From Blastopirellula sp. (lineage in GTDB: Bacteria > Planctomycetota > Planctomycetia > Pirellulales > Pirellulaceae), in assembly GCA_021298375.1 (NCBI GenBank), contig JAJTFE010000001.1, positions 1-63,207 on the forward strand: a stretch of DNA of 63,207 bases, written 5' to 3'. Positions within the stretch are counted from its first letter, which is position 1. Each line of letters opens with the position of its first letter. The notes under the pieces are model-generated. The model was not told the DNA's origin. It searched no databases and saw only the letters and a list, made by a program, of their open reading frames with translations. The translations under genes were made by a program, and so were the position numbers. Shown here one piece after another: positions 1 through 9,466 of the stretch.

Positions 1-1206
1 GTTAACGGCAAGACGACCACGGTCCGGCTGATTGCCCATATCCTCTTCCTCCAAGGCAAGCGGGTCGGCTTCACCAGCACCGATGGCGTCTACGTCGCCG
101 GACGGCGACTGGACAGCGGCGATTGCTCCGGCCCGCAAAGCGGTCGGCGGGTCCTGCAGAATCCGAATGTCGACGCCGCGGTCCTCGAAACCGCTCGGGG
201 CGGAATTATCCGCGAGGGCGTCTGCTATGACCGTTGCGACGTCGGCGTGGTGACCAATATCGGGGAGGGCGATCACCTCGGCATCGCCAATATCTCAACA
301 CCCGAACAGCTCGCCAAAGTCAAACGGGTGGTCATCGAAGCAGTCAGCAAAGACGGCAGCGGGATTTTAAATGCAGACGATCCGCTGACCGTGGCAATGG
401 AATCACATTGCCCCGGGCAGATTGTCTGGTTCTCCTTCAACCCCGAAAACGAACACGTGGTCGCCCGTCGCAAGGCCGGCGGCAAAGCCGTATTCGTCCG
501 GGACAACGCCCTGATCCTCGCACATGGGGAAACTGAATTCACGCTCCTGGGCTTGGATCGGATCCCGATCACCCACGGTGGACGAATCCGTTTTCAAGTC
601 GAGAACGCGATGGCAGGTGCGGCCGCCGCATGGACGCTGGGAGTCCCCGCTGAAGTCATTCGGGCCGGTCTGGAATCGTTCCAGCCCTCGATCGACGGAA
701 CTCCCGGCCGGTTCAACATTCTGCAGTACGGTTCGCTGACCCTGGTCGTCGATTACGGTCACAACCCTTCGGCCCTGAAAGGGGTCCTGGATGCTCTGCA
801 GAACTTCCCCAACAAGCGGCGCACAGCCGTGTATTCCGCTGCCGGCGACCGACGCGATGGCGACATGATCCGCCAGGGTCAACTACTCGGCCATCACTTC
901 GATCGAGTGATTCTTTACGAAGGGGACTATGTCCGCGGTCGCCAACCCGGGGACATCATCCAATTGTTCCGCGAGGGTCTCGCCCTCGGAGCGCGAGTCC
1001 GCCACAAGGCCTGGTACGCCAGTTGGAAGGAAAGCGTCGAGCAAGCCATCCAGCACGCCGAGCCAGGCGAGTTGCTCTTGATTCAAGCCGATGTCGTCGA
1101 TGAGTCTGTCGACTTCTTCCGCGAGCTGTTGCTCAAGGAACCGCCGCACCCGGCGATTGCCGTGGTTGAGAATCCGACCAGCCCGACCGTAGAAGTCAAA
1201 CGCTGA
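1..1206 (+). CDS. cphA: Cyanophycin synthetase-like, C-terminal Mur-ligase half (5' truncated by window)
   Basis: The frame is open from base 1 and ends at TGA 1204-1206, giving 401 residues. It begins inside the Mur-ligase P-loop (NGKTTT), so the ATP-grasp half lies upstream of the window. The fragment carries the Mur-ligase central and C-terminal domains: ETARGGIIREG and NIGEGDHLG segments, then a VVDYGHNPSAL stretch typical of the Mur C-domain. In cyanophycin synthetase this half adds Arg or Asp to a multi-Arg-poly-Asp chain using ATP in the cytoplasm. The N-terminal half is not visible, so a related Mur-ligase-type peptide synthetase is possible. No partner gene such as cyanophycinase is seen downstream. 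Confidence 0.8.
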   Translation, partial: VNGKTTTVRLIAHILFLQGKRVGFTSTDGVYVAGRRLDSGDCSGPQSGRRVLQNPNVDAAVLETARGGIIREGVCYDRCDVGVVTNIGEGDHLGIANISTPEQLAKVKRVVIEAVSKDGSGILNADDPLTVAMESHCPGQIVWFSFNPENEHVVARRKAGGKAVFVRDNALILAHGETEFTLLGLDRIPITHGGRIRFQVENAMAGAAAAWTLGVPAEVIRAGLESFQPSIDGTPGRFNILQYGSLTLVVDYGHNPSALKGVLDALQNFPNKRRTAVYSAAGDRRDGDMIRQGQLLGHHFDRVILYEGDYVRGRQPGDIIQLFREGLALGARVRHKAWYASWKESVEQAIQHAEPGELLLIQADVVDESVDFFRELLLKEPPHPAIAVVENPTSPTVEVKR

Positions 1207-1210
1207 GTCT

Positions 1211-1266
1211 GTTACGGTGAGCCCGTTACGGTGAGCCCGTTACGGTGAGCCCGTTACGGTGAGCCC
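1211..1266. repeat. 14-bp tandem repeat, 4 copies
   Basis: Four back-to-back copies of GTTACGGTGAGCCC begin at 1211, 1225, 1239 and 1253, immediately after the stop codon of the upstream gene. No function can be assigned; similar short arrays with other units occur elsewhere in the window. Confidence 0.95.
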
Positions 1267-1447
1267 TGGCTCGCGACAGCGAACCAAGCGACAGCGAACC
1301 GAACAGCGGCGAAACTCGACTGAGGACCTATTCCAGAGAGTCGACCGCGCTGGGTCGACATCGCTGGGTCGACATCGCTGGGGCGTTCGCTCTGGTGGGA
1401 TTGCGCGGGAGTTGGAGCGGGCAAGGCAGCCACTTCGTCGCCGCGGT

Positions 1448-1951
1448 TTAGACCGGCGGCAAACCGAGCACCCGCCGCCAGGCACTGAGTTGGCCCAGAT
1501 GCTGGTTCTCGTGGACCAGCAACAAATACGGCACTACGATGCCTGCGGTCGGCATGATTTCTCTCCACCGCGGCAAGGTCACGGGCTGCAGCAAGGTCGC
1601 ATCGGTCGCCGTCGAGAGCAGCCTGGCCAGTTCTTCATGTCCGGCGTTCCAAGCCTTCAGCAGATCCTCTTTCGAGGCGTAAACGGACGCGTCGGCCTCC
1701 GGCTTCGATTGCATCCCGAAGGGATGAAACTTTGGGTCTTCAAACGTCTCGCCGCGGAGCAGTCCTGCCATGACCGGCAGGTAAACATTGAGATGGCTGA
1801 AAATCCAGGCCGGATGATTGACCGGAGCAGGTCGATCGCCAGGAGGCTGGAGCGTCATCTGCTCCGGGCTCAGGTCAGCGGTCAGTCGCTGGGCCCAATC
1901 GAGGTTCTTTTTCAAGCCAAATTGCAGTCCCTGAACGGCGATCGACATCAC
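1448..1951 (-). CDS. DinB superfamily protein
   Basis: This 167-residue protein has the size and helical pattern of the DinB/YfiT four-helix metal-binding bundle. Candidate metal ligands are the His of the NHPAWIFSHLN segment near residue 45 and the HENQH segment near residue 150. Members act as thiol-dependent transferases or are uncharacterised; the substrate cannot be told here. The protein starts with two consecutive Met codons, so the start is uncertain by one residue. It stands alone between the cyanophycin-type gene (opposite strand) and the S9 peptidase (same strand, upstream). A second DinB-like gene lies at 7505-7996. Confidence 0.75.
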   Translation of the reverse strand: MMSIAVQGLQFGLKKNLDWAQRLTADLSPEQMTLQPPGDRPAPVNHPAWIFSHLNVYLPVMAGLLRGETFEDPKFHPFGMQSKPEADASVYASKEDLLKAWNAGHEELARLLSTATDATLLQPVTLPRWREIMPTAGIVVPYLLLVHENQHLGQLSAWRRVLGLPPV

Positions 1952-1966
1952 TTTTCCTTTTTGCTC

Positions 1967-2009
1967 GTGTGCTTGTGTACTTGTGTGCTCGTGTACTTGT
2001 GTGCTCGTG
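1967..2009. repeat. 16-bp tandem repeat, about 2.7 copies
   Basis: The unit GTGTGCTYGTGTACTT is repeated at 1967, 1983 and (partly) 1999, just upstream of the DinB-like start codon. It is T/G-rich on the plus strand. Confidence 0.85.
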
Positions 2010-2071
2010 CGGATGAGGTAGCACGGGTCCGACGGGATTGATTGGCTGCTCGGGTTATCCGGGCGAACAGG

Positions 2072-4519
2072 TTAATCCGGTTTCCCGGGCGGGTCGCTCG
2101 CGCTTGAGCCGGAGCCTTGGCTGGCATTTTTTACAAACCGGTCAAACCAGGCGAGCATTTCGGATTGCGTGTGCAGAACCGATTCGCGGGCCACATAACC
2201 GTGGCTTTCGAACGGCAGCATCACCAGTCGGGTCGTCCCGCCGTTGCCCTTGATCGCCTGAAAAAGCCGCTGCGACTGAATCGGAAATGTCCCGGGATTA
2301 TTGTCCTCTTCGCCATGAATCAACAGCAGCGGTTCGTTGATCTGATTGGCGTAGAGGAAAGGCGAGAGCTTGAGATAGACATCCTTGGCCTCCCAGAGTG
2401 GTCGGCGTTCAGCCTGAAATCCGAACGGAGTCAGCGTCCGGTTATAGGCTCCGCTTCGCGCGACTCCCGCCTTGAACAGATCGCAGTGTGCCATCAGGTT
2501 GGCAGTCATGAAGGCCCCGTAACTGTGCCCACCGACGCCAACTCGATTACGATCGGCCACGCCCATCTCGACCGCCTTGTCGATAGCTGCCTGAGCCGAG
2601 CTGACAATCTGCTGGACGAAACTGTCGTTCATCGTTTCCGGATCGCCGATTACCGGCATCGTGGCTGCATCCATGATGGCGTAGCCCTGTGTGACAAGCG
2701 TCAAATGGGTAATGCCGCTCATCCGGGTAAAAGTCCAAGGGCTGCTGGAAATCTGGCCAGCGGTGCTCGGGTCGTTAAACTCCAGCGGGTAGGCCCAGAC
2801 GATCAGGGGCAACTGCTGGCCGGGTTGATGATCCGCAGGGAGATAAAGGGTCGCTGAGAGATCGACGCCATCAGCCCGTTTGTACTTCACGATTTCCTTT
2901 TTGATGCCGCGAATTTGCGGAGTCGGATCGGCAAACGAGGTCAACGCCGAACGGCTTCCGGTGGCGAGTTCGCGGAGGAAGTAGTTGGGCGGATCCGTTG
3001 GGGTCTCCGAACGGGTGATGATCTGCACGGCCGCAGGTGTGGATTCGCTGCAAATGGCCACGGGGGATTCCAGGGCACCCGGTTCGCAGCGCCAGAGACG
3101 CTCCGTCTTCAAGGACAAAAGACTGCGGCGATCAAGGAAGGGGAGCAAGCCCTCGGGGCTGGCGCCTTGGCCAACCAGGTAAACCCACTCGCCCTGCTGC
3201 AGAGCCACGGGGAAGCCAGCAGCATTGGGATGAGTCACCATTCTGCCGGGATCGTTGTAGCGATCGCGCTGACTGCGATCATCCAGTACCCGGGGAGTCT
3301 CCTCGGGTCGGTCCAGCTGATGCAAAAGCGACCGGGTCCAGCGGCGGTCGCGGTCGTACTCGGTCAGCAACAGTTGATTTGGGTCTTCAAAGAAGCTGAT
3401 TCCTGCAGCCCGGTGTTCGATTTTGACCAGTTCACGCGGAGCCATTCGCGTGGGGATTTGCTGGCTCATCAGGCGATCGCGGTGGGGCACCTTTTTTCGG
3501 GGGTCGCCATCGTCGAGCGCCTCAAACCACAGCAGGGTCTGCGGCTGGCTGGACATCCAGCTGACCGCGCGTGGTCCCGTCCGGACGCCTTCGATCGGAA
3601 TATTCTCTTCCAGAGGAACGTCGACCACCGGATAGACCAGGTCGCCAGCAAGGTTCCAGACTTCAATCCGTTTGGGGAACGAGCTGTACGTCAGCAGATA
3701 CGAATAGGGTCGGTGCACGGTCGTGACGAGCAGAAACTGGCCACTGGGGGAAGGGACGGCGCTGTCGATTAAATCTGCCTTGCCAACCAGCTCAATTTTG
3801 CCGTCCAGATCAATCAATGCCAGTTGTGAGCGCCCGTAGTATTCGAAGAGGGCCTCGTCATGAGGTGTCTGCAGCAGGTCCTGATAGGTCCGGATCGGAG
3901 ACGTGTTTCCTGCTGACTCCTGGACATTGGGGCCGGTCGGCGCGTCAGGCCGTGTCGGCTCATGGCCACGACTTTCGGGAACGAGGTGGCAGAGGATGCG
4001 TTGGCCATCCGGCATCCAGTCAAAGTCGCCCAGAACAAGTGAGAGCCGCGAGGTCAGAAGTCGCGGCTGGTCGGGACGCTGCACTGAGCCGACCCATAAC
4101 TCGCTACCTTGGTCGGTTGCAATCGTGAAGGCAAAGTGAGTGCTGCGGTGCGACCAGCTCACGCCGCTGATTCTGGCTCCCGCCGCGATTGGGATGCGGA
4201 CCGGATCGCCTCCTTTCCGCGGTCGCAGCGCCAGACCGCGGCTGTAACTGACTTGGAATGGCCCGTTGGCGGCGGGGTCGATTCGCATCCCGGCCAGCTG
4301 CAGTTTGCGGCGACTGACATCCGCAATTCCGGGCATTGCGTCCCGCTCGACCAACATCATCCATTGGCTGTCGGGGCTGATCGACACGCCCGGTTCAGGT
4401 CGCGCATCAATAATATCCACAATCGCTTGCGGAGGAAGTTGATAGCCGTCTTGGGCAGCGGACGGAAGAGCAAATGACATGACCAGCAAACCTGAAACCG
4501 CAACAAGGAAACAACGCAT
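2072..4519 (-). CDS. Secreted S9 family (prolyl oligopeptidase-type) serine peptidase
   Basis: The 815-residue protein starts at the ATG at 4519, which has a CGAGGAG ribosome site 7 nt upstream and opens straight into a signal peptide (MRCFLVAVSGLLVMSF, cleavage after PSAA-Q). An upstream in-frame start (4573) would put 18 charged residues before the signal, so it is unlikely. The N-terminal two thirds should form a beta-propeller. The C-terminal third is an alpha/beta-hydrolase with nucleophile GGHSYGAF (Ser near residue 665), a HGEEDNNPG loop with the acid, and ESHG with the His. It probably cleaves peptides in the periplasm. The domain order matches the glutamyl/dipeptidyl S9 peptidases common in planctomycetes; the substrate is unknown. 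Confidence 0.9.
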   Translation of the reverse strand: MRCFLVAVSGLLVMSFALPSAAQDGYQLPPQAIVDIIDARPEPGVSISPDSQWMMLVERDAMPGIADVSRRKLQLAGMRIDPAANGPFQVSYSRGLALRPRKGGDPVRIPIAAGARISGVSWSHRSTHFAFTIATDQGSELWVGSVQRPDQPRLLTSRLSLVLGDFDWMPDGQRILCHLVPESRGHEPTRPDAPTGPNVQESAGNTSPIRTYQDLLQTPHDEALFEYYGRSQLALIDLDGKIELVGKADLIDSAVPSPSGQFLLVTTVHRPYSYLLTYSSFPKRIEVWNLAGDLVYPVVDVPLEENIPIEGVRTGPRAVSWMSSQPQTLLWFEALDDGDPRKKVPHRDRLMSQQIPTRMAPRELVKIEHRAAGISFFEDPNQLLLTEYDRDRRWTRSLLHQLDRPEETPRVLDDRSQRDRYNDPGRMVTHPNAAGFPVALQQGEWVYLVGQGASPEGLLPFLDRRSLLSLKTERLWRCEPGALESPVAICSESTPAAVQIITRSETPTDPPNYFLRELATGSRSALTSFADPTPQIRGIKKEIVKYKRADGVDLSATLYLPADHQPGQQLPLIVWAYPLEFNDPSTAGQISSSPWTFTRMSGITHLTLVTQGYAIMDAATMPVIGDPETMNDSFVQQIVSSAQAAIDKAVEMGVADRNRVGVGGHSYGAFMTANLMAHCDLFKAGVARSGAYNRTLTPFGFQAERRPLWEAKDVYLKLSPFLYANQINEPLLLIHGEEDNNPGTFPIQSQRLFQAIKGNGGTTRLVMLPFESHGYVARESVLHTQSEMLAWFDRFVKNASQGSGSSASDPPGKPD

Positions 4520-4747
4520 GCCTGGACTCCTCGGAGGAGAGCGGGAAATGAACCTGCTTCGATTGTAACCCAATGAGCGCGGGTGGAGGGGGAGTCAACT
4601 GTCTGTTGCTGGGCAGAGCAAAGAAGGGCAATGCGAAGCAGGTGGGTTGTCATCTGGGACGAGGGCCGGTCGCCCCATCGGGGGAGTGAGCGCCAAAAGA
4701 GGGAGGCGATCGGCGGATCTGCTTGAGCCTCGCTCCCGCCCTCCTTG

Positions 4748-4798
4748 AACTCCTGCACCTTGGGAACTCCTGCACCCTGGAAACTCCTGCACCTTGGC
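4748..4798. repeat. 17-bp tandem repeat, 3 copies
   Basis: AACTCCTGCACCYTGGR occurs at 4748, 4765 and 4782 in the roughly 385-bp gap between the S9 peptidase start and the next gene's stop. Nothing else is recognised in that gap. Confidence 0.9.
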
Positions 4799-4904
4799 CG
4801 GACGGTCGCGAAGAACGCGAGCAGTTCGCCAGCCGCTCGAGCTGCTGGCTTTCCCCATCCCTGACAACCATCGACTGGCCAGTACCGACCTCACTCGGGT
4901 TGGC

Positions 4905-5672
4905 TTACTCCAGTCGCAGAACGTCAGTGGCCTGATAGCGCCCGGAGATATGGAGCGGAAAATTGCTCCCGAGCAGTTCGCGGTGGGTGTCCAAGGCCAC
5001 GCGGGGGTGGTTGTTTTCCTGGGAGAGATGGCAGAGGCAGGCCCACTGCAGGCGATTGGTGGCGGGCCGGATGAGTTCGGCTGCTTCGCGATTGGAAAGA
5101 TGTCCCCCGGGTCCGCGGATCCGCTGTTTCAGATGCTGAGGATAAGGGCCGTGCTCCAGCATTTGTTCATCGTAATTGCTTTCGATGATCACCGCATCGA
5201 GCGACTGCAGGACCTCCCGCAAGCCTGCAAACGCGTGGCCGAGATCCGTCAGAATCCCCAGTCGGTGTTGGCCATCTTCGATCACGTAGGCCACCCCATC
5301 GGCTCCATCGTGAGGGGTAGGTATGGAGTGAACGGAGACTTGTTCGAACTGGAGCGAGTCTCCCGAGTTGAAGTGGCGGATATCCGCCAGGCGTCCGAGT
5401 TTGCACCAGCGATGAACCGCGCGGAACGTCGGTTCGGTAATGTAGATCGGGAGGCCGAATTTGCGCTGGTAAATCCCCATGCTCTGGGTATGGTCGCGGT
5501 GATCGTGGGTAATCAAAAGTCCCTGGGCGGAGCGGATGTTTTTCCCTTTTTCGCGGAGCCGATTTTCGGCCGCACTCCCGCTGATTCCGGCGTCGATCAC
5601 AAGGCTGACATTGCCCGACTGGACAAAGTAGCAGTTGCCATTGCTGCCGGATTGAAGGGAAATGACTTCCAT
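4905..5672 (-). CDS. MBL-fold metallohydrolase, WalJ/YycJ-like
   Basis: The 255-residue protein is taken from the ATG at 5672. The frame stays open to 6830, but that extension is antisense to the next gene and shows no homology. The N-terminus (SLQSGSNGNCYFV...LVIDAGIS) is characteristic of the YycJ/WalJ group. Metal ligands are visible in THDHRDHTQ (HxHxDH motif) and in later His residues (CHLSQENNH). These proteins are predicted cytoplasmic phosphodiesterases or exonucleases acting on nucleic acids or linked to envelope stress. The gene is convergent with nothing and divergent from the AsmA-like gene at 5805. Confidence 0.85.
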   Translation of the reverse strand: MEVISLQSGSNGNCYFVQSGNVSLVIDAGISGSAAENRLREKGKNIRSAQGLLITHDHRDHTQSMGIYQRKFGLPIYITEPTFRAVHRWCKLGRLADIRHFNSGDSLQFEQVSVHSIPTPHDGADGVAYVIEDGQHRLGILTDLGHAFAGLREVLQSLDAVIIESNYDEQMLEHGPYPQHLKQRIRGPGGHLSNREAAELIRPATNRLQWACLCHLSQENNHPRVALDTHRELLGSNFPLHISGRYQATDVLRLE

Positions 5673-5804
5673 GGATTCGCGTTGCCAGGGGCAGAGGACT
5701 GGGAAAAGAAGACTGTTTCTGGGAAAATCGATGGGATACAGGCAAGATATTCCCCGCCTGGGCGAACTACAGTCGATGCGCGATTCTGACGAAAGGGCCC
5801 TGAA

Positions 5805-7352
5805 ATGCAACCCGGTGTACCGAACAAGCCGCTGCCCCCTCAGTACCAGGCTCCCTATTCCGGCGGTAGTAGCGGACGAGGCTGTGGTTGCTTCGCACTC
5901 GGCTGCGGCGGGATTTTGCTCGGCCTGATCGCCTTGTGCGGGGTTGGTTATTACAGCCTCCTGTACAGCAATCTGCCGCTGGCTTTCATGAAGCGGGCTC
6001 TTGAGGAATCCGGAAACGTCAAAATCGACGGGCTGAAAGGAAACCTCAGCACGGGCTTTGAGATGGCCTCCCTGCGCTTCAAGGATAACAGCCTGCGAGA
6101 CGCCGATGGCAACAAGGCTCCCTGGTCGGAGCTGAACGATATTCGGATCAAGTATCGCAATGGTGGAATGTTCTCCAGTTCCTTTACGGTTGAGGAAGTC
6201 CGGATTGGCGGAGGCACGCTTTACGGGGACTTGAAATTTGACAGCGACCTCAACGGCGACTTGCTGTTTGACGAGCTGCAGGAAGACTTCAGCGATTTCC
6301 AATCGGAGTTTTCCGGGTCCTCCCAGGGCACCCTCGCAGTGCAAAGCATCAGCTTTACCAATTTGAAAATCACGGACCCCAAGACAGGCGAAGAATTCCG
6401 GATCGACGAGATCCGGCTCGACGATGTGGTGATCGAAAACGGTCGATTGGTCGAGTTCGGCGATCTGGTCGTGAAGGCCGACTCGATTGAACTCCAGACC
6501 GAACGAACCACCGCGATTGAGAGTGCGGAGCTGGAACGAACCTTTCGGGGCCGGTTGGAGCGAGGCCTGGTCGACAACCTGCTCACGGACATCCCCTTCG
6601 AGATCGTGTTTGCAGTGTTGCCCGAAGGAAAGGTCGCGACCCGTTCCCGGTGGTTTGATGGAAAAATCCAATTCGATGCCGGACTGCCCAATGAAGCTAA
6701 CCGGTATCGAATCAATGGCTTCAGTCCCGCTGAACACCTCAAGGTCCCGGGACCAGGGATTGTGGCAACCGACATTCACGTCGAGCTGACCTATGACCGC
6801 GAGCGCAAGTCCAAGCTCGCTGAGGTACAACCCGACGGCTATTTACAGCTGGGAAATTCCAAGCTGACAAAGTTCCACCTGCAGGACCAGGCTGAGGCAA
6901 AAGCGGGGCGGCAGCATTTTCTCGCTTCCACCGAAGTAGACGGCCAACAGGTCGAGGCGGAAATCTATCCTCTCAAGCGGTTGCCGTTGATCGGTGTTCG
7001 ACTGCGGAAGGCTGGCGATTGGACCCTGGAGGAGACTTGGGCCAAGACCGTTTTTGGGAAACCGTTCGGTGAATTGAACGATGCCGAACGGGAAACCGTG
7101 GAAGCGAGTATCAGCAACAGCGAACGAGTCGCAAATCCTCCGGACGAGGGCTCGCAGGACGAGGACCCGAGGCGAACTCGATCGGGACGGCAACGGGGAA
7201 ATCGGGACCGGGAAAACGGGTCGGATGAATGGCCAGCGGATGACGCGTCAGCGGAAGAATCTGAAGGCTCATGGGTCGAACCCGATACTGCCGATCAACC
7301 CGCGGACGAGTCGTCCCGCGAGCTTGAACCGGCGGGCAAGGACGGTGGCTAG
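5805..7352 (+). CDS. Membrane-anchored hypothetical protein (AsmA/TamB-like N-terminal region)
   Basis: The 515-residue protein has a Gly/Pro/Cys-rich cytoplasmic head, one transmembrane helix (about residues 30-58, with an unusual GCGCFALGCGG stretch) and a long periplasmic part. The part after the helix (ALEESGNVKIDGLKGNL followed by repeated short strands) resembles the N-terminal region of AsmA/TamB-type lipid-transport or assembly proteins. This is by pattern only. The last 80 residues are a disordered, charged tail (Asp/Glu/Arg/Ser rich). It is divergently placed from the MBL gene, 132 bp away. The function is not known; the homology is tentative. Confidence 0.6.
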   Translation: MQPGVPNKPLPPQYQAPYSGGSSGRGCGCFALGCGGILLGLIALCGVGYYSLLYSNLPLAFMKRALEESGNVKIDGLKGNLSTGFEMASLRFKDNSLRDADGNKAPWSELNDIRIKYRNGGMFSSSFTVEEVRIGGGTLYGDLKFDSDLNGDLLFDELQEDFSDFQSEFSGSSQGTLAVQSISFTNLKITDPKTGEEFRIDEIRLDDVVIENGRLVEFGDLVVKADSIELQTERTTAIESAELERTFRGRLERGLVDNLLTDIPFEIVFAVLPEGKVATRSRWFDGKIQFDAGLPNEANRYRINGFSPAEHLKVPGPGIVATDIHVELTYDRERKSKLAEVQPDGYLQLGNSKLTKFHLQDQAEAKAGRQHFLASTEVDGQQVEAEIYPLKRLPLIGVRLRKAGDWTLEETWAKTVFGKPFGELNDAERETVEASISNSERVANPPDEGSQDEDPRRTRSGRQRGNRDRENGSDEWPADDASAEESEGSWVEPDTADQPADESSRELEPAGKDGG

Positions 7353-7504
7353 ACGCGCCGTGCCGCCTGCCCGTGTCAGGGCGGATCTGGGGCCTGATCG
7401 ACTCGCTCTGAGCAAATCGCTCCAACTGAAAACCCCGAAGCGGTCAGCCTGAAGCAGCGGGGCGTGAATTGTGGGGCGAGCTGGCGGAAACCTGCGGCTG
7501 AAGC

Positions 7505-7996
7505 CTAGAACAGGGGAGCGCGGCTCAGTTGGCGACGCAGCACCGCCCATTGGCCGGCGTGCATCAGCCAGTGGGAGCCCTGCATCGAGAAGACGGCCCC
7601 AACAGTGGGAGCGTAACTACGCATCGCTTCGGGGGCTTCGGCGTCAAAGGCCGAGTCGGCAAGGGTCGCCAGCTTGGCCAGTGTCGCCGCCCGTTGGGCT
7701 CGGTACACACCCAACAATTCTTCCTTGGAATGAAAATCAGCCGGGCGATCCGAATCGGCGGTCTGCTTGGCGTATTTTTCGGCGAATCCTGCGGGCAACG
7801 GCGGCATGGTGCCGGGGAAGCAGGCATTGATCATTTGATGCTCGCTGGCGATCAAATGGCCCAATTGCCAGGCAATGTGATTACAGCCCTGGGCCGGACG
7901 CTGAAGCAGGTCGTGATCGCTGAGATCGCCAAGGTAGGCGAGCGAGACAAACTCACCCATATCCAATCCGGTTTTGATGGCGGCAGCAGCATTCAT
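7505..7996 (-). CDS. DinB superfamily protein
   Basis: A 163-residue protein taken from the ATG at 7996, which has AGGAG 8 nt upstream. An in-frame GTG at 8005 would lie on top of that ribosome site. The NHIAWQLGHLIASEHQM and HWLMHAGQWAVLRR segments give the three spaced His residues of a DinB-fold metal site. Its sequence differs from the other DinB-like gene at 1448, so the two are not a recent duplication. It ends next to the AsmA-like gene (convergent) and lies downstream of the propeller gene on the same strand, 57 bp away, so the two may be co-transcribed. Confidence 0.8.
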   Translation of the reverse strand: MNAAAAIKTGLDMGEFVSLAYLGDLSDHDLLQRPAQGCNHIAWQLGHLIASEHQMINACFPGTMPPLPAGFAEKYAKQTADSDRPADFHSKEELLGVYRAQRAATLAKLATLADSAFDAEAPEAMRSYAPTVGAVFSMQGSHWLMHAGQWAVLRRQLSRAPLF

Positions 7997-8053
7997 GGGT
8001 ATCACTCCTGAGGGACAGTGAAAACAATTTGATTTGGAGCGGCTTCAAGTTGC

Positions 8054-9142
8054 CTAATCTCGCCGCCAGCGAGCAATTCTACCACCGGCGCCGGCTGCCC
8101 AACCAGCCTTCTGGTCAGGGTTGAAATCGATGGTATGAAAGCCTTCCTCGGACACACGCCGCCAGGATTTGCCGAGGTCTGTCGACTCATCAGTTCCGTT
8201 CGGGCCGACGGCGATCAGGCTGACTTCACCTTTGGCACTGAGTGTTTTGGCGACTGCGGAGCGGTAGCCGCTGGGGGGCTGCTGCGAGACGGCAAACCAA
8301 GTGCGCCCGCTGTTCTCAGACCAGGCGGCCGTTTGAGCGGTCGAGTCCGCTTTTCGGTAATCCCCGCCAACGGTGACCCAACGACGGTCGTCGACGCAAC
8401 ACAGAGAAAACATCCCGCTCGCTTCGCCTCTGACGATGGGAACAGACCAAGCTTCCCAAGAACGGCCGCCGTCATTCGTGAACAGGATTCGACTCGACTC
8501 GAAATGCTTTCCTGCTGGTGCGCCCCCCAAGGCAATCGCCAGACTTCCCACCCGGGGGCCAGCGGCGAGATTGGTGCCGCTGGCTGCGAAACCGGCCTCT
8601 CCTTCCTCGACGATTGGAAGTTGTTCCGCCGAAAGTTCGGCCCAAGAACGGCCGCCGTCAGTGGTTTGGAGAATCATCATCCGACCTGCGAGCGGATCGC
8701 CCATCAACCAACCCAAGTCCCGATTGGCAAAGACCATTCCGTCGAAAAAGGCGGCCCGCTGGGGATGCTCAAAAACGAGTTCCCAAGTCTGGCCGCCATC
8801 CGTCGTGCGATAAATCCGATCAAGCTCGCCGCTGCTCATGACTACCGCCGTATTTTCATCCCACGCTTCGATATCTCGAAAGTCGAGTTCCTCGCAAGCC
8901 GGCGGGCCGACCGCATCCCAGGTCTCCCCGCCATCGCGTGTGCGAAGGACTCTTCCCCCGGTCCCGCTGACCCAGCAGACTTCCGGGGAAACGGCCGACA
9001 AACCGCGGAAGCTCGCCCCTTTTTCCTCGTGCTGCAGCTCCCAAACGGCTTGGCCCGAGGCCTTGAGACCGGTTTCTTGAGCGGGGAGTTCAGAGACGAA
9101 GAATAGAAGTGTTATCAAGAAAATCGGTTTGTAGGGAAACAT
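8054..9142 (-). CDS. Exported Ycf48/BNR-type beta-propeller protein
   Basis: The 362-residue protein is taken from ATG 9142; a GTG three codons upstream (9151) is also possible. It begins with a signal peptide (FPYKPIFLITLLFFVSELPA, cleavage before QE). Asp-box-like repeats TRDGGETW, TTDGGQTW, TTDGGRSW, TNDGGRSW and TDLGKSW mark a sialidase/Ycf48-type propeller. In oxygenic phototrophs Ycf48 helps assemble photosystem II, but planctomycete homologues are of unknown role. No sialidase catalytic residues were recognised. The two following bases groups at the 3' end lead directly to the DinB-like gene. Confidence 0.8.
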   Translation of the reverse strand: MFPYKPIFLITLLFFVSELPAQETGLKASGQAVWELQHEEKGASFRGLSAVSPEVCWVSGTGGRVLRTRDGGETWDAVGPPACEELDFRDIEAWDENTAVVMSSGELDRIYRTTDGGQTWELVFEHPQRAAFFDGMVFANRDLGWLMGDPLAGRMMILQTTDGGRSWAELSAEQLPIVEEGEAGFAASGTNLAAGPRVGSLAIALGGAPAGKHFESSRILFTNDGGRSWEAWSVPIVRGEASGMFSLCCVDDRRWVTVGGDYRKADSTAQTAAWSENSGRTWFAVSQQPPSGYRSAVAKTLSAKGEVSLIAVGPNGTDESTDLGKSWRRVSEEGFHTIDFNPDQKAGWAAGAGGRIARWRRD

Positions 9143-9466
9143 TTTTTGCACGAAGCGGGAAGGAAAAACGCTCTCACTCTCGGGGTTGGTGGAACGGTCG
9201 CCGGACTACCCACCAAGTTGGGAATTTTCGACGGCAGCGATCGCCATCCTGAGACGTACGCTGTTTGTCGTATTCACCAGACTGCCAATGCATTGGATAG
9301 TTTAGTGTCTCTGGGGTTGTGTTCCATCCACGACGTTGCCTCGCGGTCGACTTTTCCGGGTCGGCTGTTAGTTGCGAATGCTCGGCAGGCCCACACCGGA
9401 CCATCTAAACCAGCTTCCATCGGGCAACCCTTTTCTCATTTTTCCCGCCTGTAGAGAATTGATGTC

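Noticed and set aside
2915..3772. 285-codon plus-strand frame opposite the S9 peptidase
   Set aside because: No ribosome site or recognisable domain; the minus-strand peptidase has clear active-site motifs across the same region.
5673..6830. Long minus-strand extension of the WalJ/YycJ-like frame
   Set aside because: Homology begins at the ATG at 5672; the extension is antisense to the AsmA-like gene and shows only reverse-complement composition.
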